Assembly: GCA_946482355.1 (NCBI GenBank)
Contig: CAMLRE010000052.1
Span: 1 to 9,262 of the forward strand
DNA length: 9,262 nt
Origin: an uncultured Bdellovibrio sp.
GTDB lineage: Bacteria; Bdellovibrionota; Bdellovibrionia; Bdellovibrionales; Bdellovibrionaceae
Direction of reading: 5' to 3'
Shown: in pieces, positions 6,747 through 9,262 of the stretch
How positions within the stretch are numbered: the first letter of the stretch is position 1
How the letters are laid out: each line of letters opens with the position of its first letter
Program-made: the position numbers and the translations under genes
The notes under the pieces: model-generated
Told to the model about the DNA's origin: nothing
The model's input: only the letters and a program-made list of their open reading frames with translations
Database searches by the model: none

Positions 6747-7060
6747 TTTAGTTTTATCATAAGTTTTTTAGTACTTGTTCTGAGTAATCAGGCGCTGGCG
6801 CACGGGCTCCTGATTTCGGAGCTCAGGGAAAACACAAAGGCCGTATTTCTTTTAAACTAGCGGGTGATGCGTTTTATGAATCAGATGAAAAGTTACGTGT
6901 CTGATCAAAATGAAAATTCAACTTATGCAGCCACAGCTAATTAGAGGATGGTCAGATTTGCTTAACTAACATTGCTCATGAGAAAGATGCTTGGTTAACT
7001 CTAAGGGACAGTTGTTACGAAGTAGCCTTAAAACATCTGTCCTTTACCTTGCTTTTAGAC
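6747..7060 (+). pseudogene. Probable decayed gene for a small secreted protein
   Basis: No intact gene fills 6737-7100, but three successive frame pieces read like one broken protein. Frame 3 from about 6747 gives a signal-peptide-like SFLVLVLSNQALAHG with an ALA cleavage site but no start codon. Frame 2 then gives FGAQGKHKGRISFKLAGDAF and ESDEKLRV, with a stop at 6902. Frame 3 continues SDQNENSTYAATAN to a stop at 6942, and frame 2 from 6941 gives LEDGQICLTNIAHEKDAWLT and DSCYEVAL, open to 7124. Two or three frameshifts plus loss of the ATG would explain this. The product resembles no family I can name, and it is not clearly a copy of the 6326 gene. Chance open frames are the main alternative; both limits are approximate. 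Confidence 0.4.
7003..7044. repeat. Imperfect inverted repeat, possible terminator or RNA hairpin
   Basis: GGACAG-T-TGTT (7006-7016) pairs with AACA-T-CTGTCC (7032-7042) around a 15-base loop. That makes ten base pairs interrupted by a single T-T mismatch, with A-T pairs possible outside after one bulged G. It lies about 60-95 bases downstream of the dCMP deaminase stop, so it could terminate or stabilise that transcript. The T run expected after an intrinsic terminator is missing on the - strand. Confidence 0.4.
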
Positions 7061-7100
7061 TTCAAGGAAAGGATCATTCACATGATGTGCCGACCGAGTA

Positions 7101-7550
7101 TTAAACTTCGTAGCGCAATTTTTTAATATCAGGTTCTTCGGTCGGAATTTCGATGACTTTAATATCTTTCATCTCTTTTACTTTTTCAGAGTCAGTATAA
7201 GAAACTTTATAAAGAACTTCAGTGATGCCACATTGAAATAATAATCGCATGCACACTACACACGGTGAGTGTGTACAAACCACGGTGCAATCATCCATCG
7301 AAATACCATGGCGGGCGCAGTTCGCGATAAGATTTTGTTCAGCATGAACCATGTACGGGTATTTTTCAGGGCGTGTGTTCGGTAGTTCGTTATCTTTTGT
7401 ACCGCGTACAAAACCATTAAAGCCAGTAGCTAAAATAGCTCCTGTTTTGTTTGATACAAGCAGGGCGCCTACGTGAGTTTCTGCATCATGGGATCTTTGC
7501 GCGACAACTTCAGCTAGGTTCATTAAATTGGCTACTTTAGATGGTCTCAT
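7101..7550 (-). CDS. Deoxycytidylate (dCMP) deaminase
   Basis: The enzyme converts dCMP to dUMP in the cytoplasm, feeding thymidylate synthase. The 149-residue protein carries the zinc-dependent cytidine/dCMP deaminase signature: HAE at 69-71 (His ligand, Glu proton shuttle) and PCVVC at 96-100 (C97 and C100 as ligands). The preceding ATGFNGFVRGT...RPEKYPYMVHAEQN is the nucleotide-binding region typical of dCMP deaminases (ComEB type) and distinguishes it from tRNA adenosine or free cytidine deaminases. The N-terminal HDAETHVGALLV strand is also standard. Length fits the family. The ATG at 7550 has no Shine-Dalgarno; a second ATG at 7523 (M10) has none either, and the conserved block before HAE is kept in both cases. 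The gene diverges from the alkylation-repair operon, with 181 bases between starts. Confidence 0.92.
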   Translation of the reverse strand: MRPSKVANLMNLAEVVAQRSHDAETHVGALLVSNKTGAILATGFNGFVRGTKDNELPNTRPEKYPYMVHAEQNLIANCARHGISMDDCTVVCTHSPCVVCMRLLFQCGITEVLYKVSYTDSEKVKEMKDIKVIEIPTEEPDIKKLRYEV

Positions 7551-7556
7551 GAGGCT

Positions 7557-7585
7557 ATATGAAAGCTGACTGTGCTTTTTGTCAA
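7557..7585 (-). promoter_or_regulatory. Promoter of dCMP deaminase, possibly leaderless
   Basis: On the - strand a perfect TTGACA (7585-7580) is followed after 17 bases by TCATAT (7562-7557), a weak -10 with three of six consensus matches. The first base of the -35 box lies 35 bases before the A of the ATG at 7550, so +1 would fall on or next to the start codon. The absence of a Shine-Dalgarno fits a leaderless message, but this is inferred from spacing only. Confidence 0.5.
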
Positions 7586-7610
7586 AATATTTATCTAGAT
7601 TGCATGCGTT

Positions 7611-7622
7611 GCTTTTAAAAGC
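7611..7622. promoter_or_regulatory. 12-bp perfect palindrome, possible operator
   Basis: GCTTTTAAAAGC is fully self-complementary, and another palindrome, GCATGC (7602-7607), sits four bases before it. Both are in the 181-base divergent region, just upstream of the putative dCMP deaminase -35 box and about 110 bases from the ada-alkA start. A dimeric regulator could bind here. Palindromes of this length arise by chance in AT-rich DNA, so confidence is low. Confidence 0.3.
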
Positions 7623-7717
7623 ACCAATATCTAATCAAAAACAAACTCAAAATAGCTTCATACGGTTAATGCAAAACGATAATGTCCGAAAATAGCCAGT
7701 ATAAGGCAGCGATCTGT

Positions 7718-7731
7718 TATAGAATGATCGT
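7718..7731 (+). promoter_or_regulatory. -10-like element abutting the ada-alkA start codon
   Basis: TATAGAAT (7718-7725) contains TATAGA and TAGAAT, both close to the -10 consensus. With TAGAAT as -10, six bases separate it from the ATG at 7732, so transcription could start on the start codon. No consensus -35 lies 16-18 bases upstream and no Shine-Dalgarno precedes the ATG. A weak -35 would fit a promoter that needs methylated Ada-type activation, but no clear E. coli-type Ada box was found. Confidence 0.35.
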
Positions 7732-9183
7732 ATGAAAAAAGAAGACATTTATTTTAAAGCTATGGCGACAAGAGATCATCGCTTTGACGGAAAGTTTTTT
7801 GTTGGTGTGAAAACAACAGGAATTTACTGTCGACCAATTTGTCCAGCCAAACCTAAGCGTGAAAATGTTGAATTTTTTCATAGCCATTTAGAAGCCGAAA
7901 AAGCAGGTTATCGGCCTTGTTTAAGATGTCGACCAGAAAGCGCACCTAGGTCTCCAGCTTGGGTCGGAAAATCGGCGATTGTTCAGCGTGCGGTTAAGAT
8001 TTTAAACTCGCAAGAAACTATTGAATTTGATGAGGATCGTTTTGCTGACCAGTTTGGTGTTACCGCCAGACACTTACGCCGACTTTTTACCGAAGAAATT
8101 GGCAAGACTCCTAAACAGCTCTCTTTTGAAAACCGATTAAATCTAGCACGAAAACTTATTACTGAAACCGCCTTGCCAATAACTGAAATTGTTTTTGCTT
8201 CAGGTTTTTCATCAATCAGGCGCTTTAATGATGCCTTTAAAGATCGTTTCAAAAAAGCTCCGCGCGAAATTCGCAGAGACAAAGTCAGTGATCGCGATGG
8301 GCTTAAAATTTCAATACCATATCGTCCACCTTTTGATTTTGAAGGGTTAATGAAAACCTATGAAAATCATCGCACAGGAAGCTTAGAGTGGTTTGAAAAC
8401 GGAAAAATGCACCGAGTGATTACGATGAACGGTAAAACCGGGCATATCGCTATTTCAAATAATAAAGAAGCTTCTTCTTTAATTGTAGAAATTGAGTTTC
8501 CAGATACTTCCATTATTCATTCTATTATTTCTAGAGTTAGAAATCTTTTTGATTTGGATTCTGATCCGGTGGTTATTGCCAATAGCTTAGAATCTGATGC
8601 CGAAATTAAAAAACTTTTAAAAAAGTTTCCGGGAATTCGTCTTCCGTCTGGTTGGGATCCATTTGAAATAGCTATTTCTGCAATATTAGGCCAGTTGGTT
8701 AGTATTGAGCGCGGAAGATCCCTTGTTCATGATCTGATTGAATTAGCTGGAACTGATTCAGAGTATTTAGTCGGTGGTAAATCAGTTAAATTTTTTCCAA
8801 CACCAAAACAAATTATCAAAGCTGATCTGACGACCCTAAAAACAACGGGTATCAGAAAACAAACGCTCGTAGCTTTTGCAACGGCTGTTGAAAATGGCGA
8901 ACTATCTTTAGAGTCCACTCAGGATGTGGAGAAGTTTTTTAAAAAGATTCTAACAATTAAAGGTATTGGTCCTTGGACAGCTCAGTATATCGCTTTAAAA
9001 GCCTTACGCGATACCGATACATTTCCGGCCAGCGATCTGATTCTAGCTCGAGCATTAGAGATTCACTCTAAAGATGTTCTTGAGACGATGAGGCCATGGC
9101 GCGGCTATGTAGCAGCCCTTTTTTGGCGAAATTATGCAGGCACACTTCAAAAGAAATCTGTTAAAAAACCTAAAGCAGAATAG
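7732..9183 (+). CDS. alkA: Ada-type methylation sensor / AraC regulator fused to AlkA 3-methyladenine DNA glycosylase
   Basis: The 483-residue fusion should both sense and repair alkylated DNA. Residues 1-75 are the Ada metal-binding domain: C33, C37, C63 and C66 match the E. coli Ada zinc ligands C38, C42, C69 and C72, with C33 as the expected methylphosphotriester acceptor. Residues 82-182 form an AraC-type double helix-turn-helix (FADQFGVTARHLRRLF; FASGFSSIRRFNDAFK). Residues 190-300 correspond to the AlkA N-terminal domain. Residues 305-470 are the HhH-GPD glycosylase, with hairpin GIGPWTAQYIAL (411-422) and catalytic D435 in FPASDL. Methylation of C33 is known in Ada to switch on DNA binding, so the protein probably activates its own operon. 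It lacks Ada's C-terminal O6-methylguanine domain, which the next gene supplies. Such Ada-AlkA fusions are known in other bacteria. The ATG lacks a Shine-Dalgarno, but the domain begins at once, supporting this start. Confidence 0.94.
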   Translation: MKKEDIYFKAMATRDHRFDGKFFVGVKTTGIYCRPICPAKPKRENVEFFHSHLEAEKAGYRPCLRCRPESAPRSPAWVGKSAIVQRAVKILNSQETIEFDEDRFADQFGVTARHLRRLFTEEIGKTPKQLSFENRLNLARKLITETALPITEIVFASGFSSIRRFNDAFKDRFKKAPREIRRDKVSDRDGLKISIPYRPPFDFEGLMKTYENHRTGSLEWFENGKMHRVITMNGKTGHIAISNNKEASSLIVEIEFPDTSIIHSIISRVRNLFDLDSDPVVIANSLESDAEIKKLLKKFPGIRLPSGWDPFEIAISAILGQLVSIERGRSLVHDLIELAGTDSEYLVGGKSVKFFPTPKQIIKADLTTLKTTGIRKQTLVAFATAVENGELSLESTQDVEKFFKKILTIKGIGPWTAQYIALKALRDTDTFPASDLILARALEIHSKDVLETMRPWRGYVAALFWRNYAGTLQKKSVKKPKAE

Positions 9184-9195
9184 GAATTAAACTCT

Positions 9196-9262
9196 ATGGA
9201 AAAAGCACAAAGAAAAATTACCACTCAAATAGGGCCACTTTACTTAGTTGCTTCAGAAAAAT
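9196..9262 (+). CDS. ogt: Methylated-DNA--[protein]-cysteine S-methyltransferase (Ogt type), 5' end only
   Basis: Only 22 codons are in the window (MEKAQRKITTQIGPLYLVAS, then EK). The TQIGPLYLVASEK core matches the first strand of Ogt/MGMT proteins (usually TPLGPLYLVAS..G). These proteins transfer the methyl group from O6-methylguanine to their own Cys in an irreversible repair step. The PCHR active site lies beyond the window, so the call rests on this short match and the context. The gene starts 12 bases after the ada-alkA stop, with a weak TAGGA overlapping that stop, and should be co-transcribed. It would provide the O6-methylguanine repair function missing from the neighbouring fusion. 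Confidence 0.75.
   Translation, partial: MEKAQRKITTQIGPLYLVASEK

Overview
The window looks like a chromosomal stretch from a Gram-negative bacterium of moderate to low GC (roughly 40% by eye, not computed). The large repetitive multidomain protein, the short orphan Sec-secreted proteins, the exported MsrB and the AT-leaning codon use (many TTA, AAA and GAA codons) suggest a member of the Bdellovibrionota or a similar lineage. That placement is an impression and rests on no search.

Left half (1-5190, + strand): the 3' part of one very long gene, open from the first base, so its true start lies upstream. The visible ~1,729 codons begin with tandem beta-rich SH3/KOW-like repeats of about 95 residues. 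An HExxH metallopeptidase-like segment, a long helical middle with a Pro/Ala linker, and a protein-kinase-like C-terminal segment follow. The protein ends directly after a DFG-like 'LLDWE'. A convergent gene for an exported methionine-R-sulfoxide reductase (msrB, - strand) follows with no gap: the two stop codons touch.

Middle (5809-7100): tRNA-His(GUG) with a clear sigma70-type promoter, a short gene for a secreted protein of unknown function (6326-6736), and a gene-poor stretch that looks like a decayed small secreted-protein gene (about 6747-7060). Two perfect or near-perfect hairpins also lie here.

Right end (7101-9262): a dCMP deaminase on the - strand, divergent from a DNA-alkylation repair operon on the + strand. 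The first gene of that operon fuses the Ada methylphosphotriester-sensing domain, an AraC-type HTH and an AlkA glycosylase. Twelve bases later begins an Ogt-type O6-methylguanine methyltransferase, cut by the window edge. Together these two proteins carry all the activities of the Ada/AlkA adaptive response in a rearranged domain order. Both divergent genes lack a Shine-Dalgarno sequence and have promoter-like elements spaced so that transcripts could start at or next to the ATG.

No CRISPR array, IS element, integrase, attachment site or replication origin was seen.
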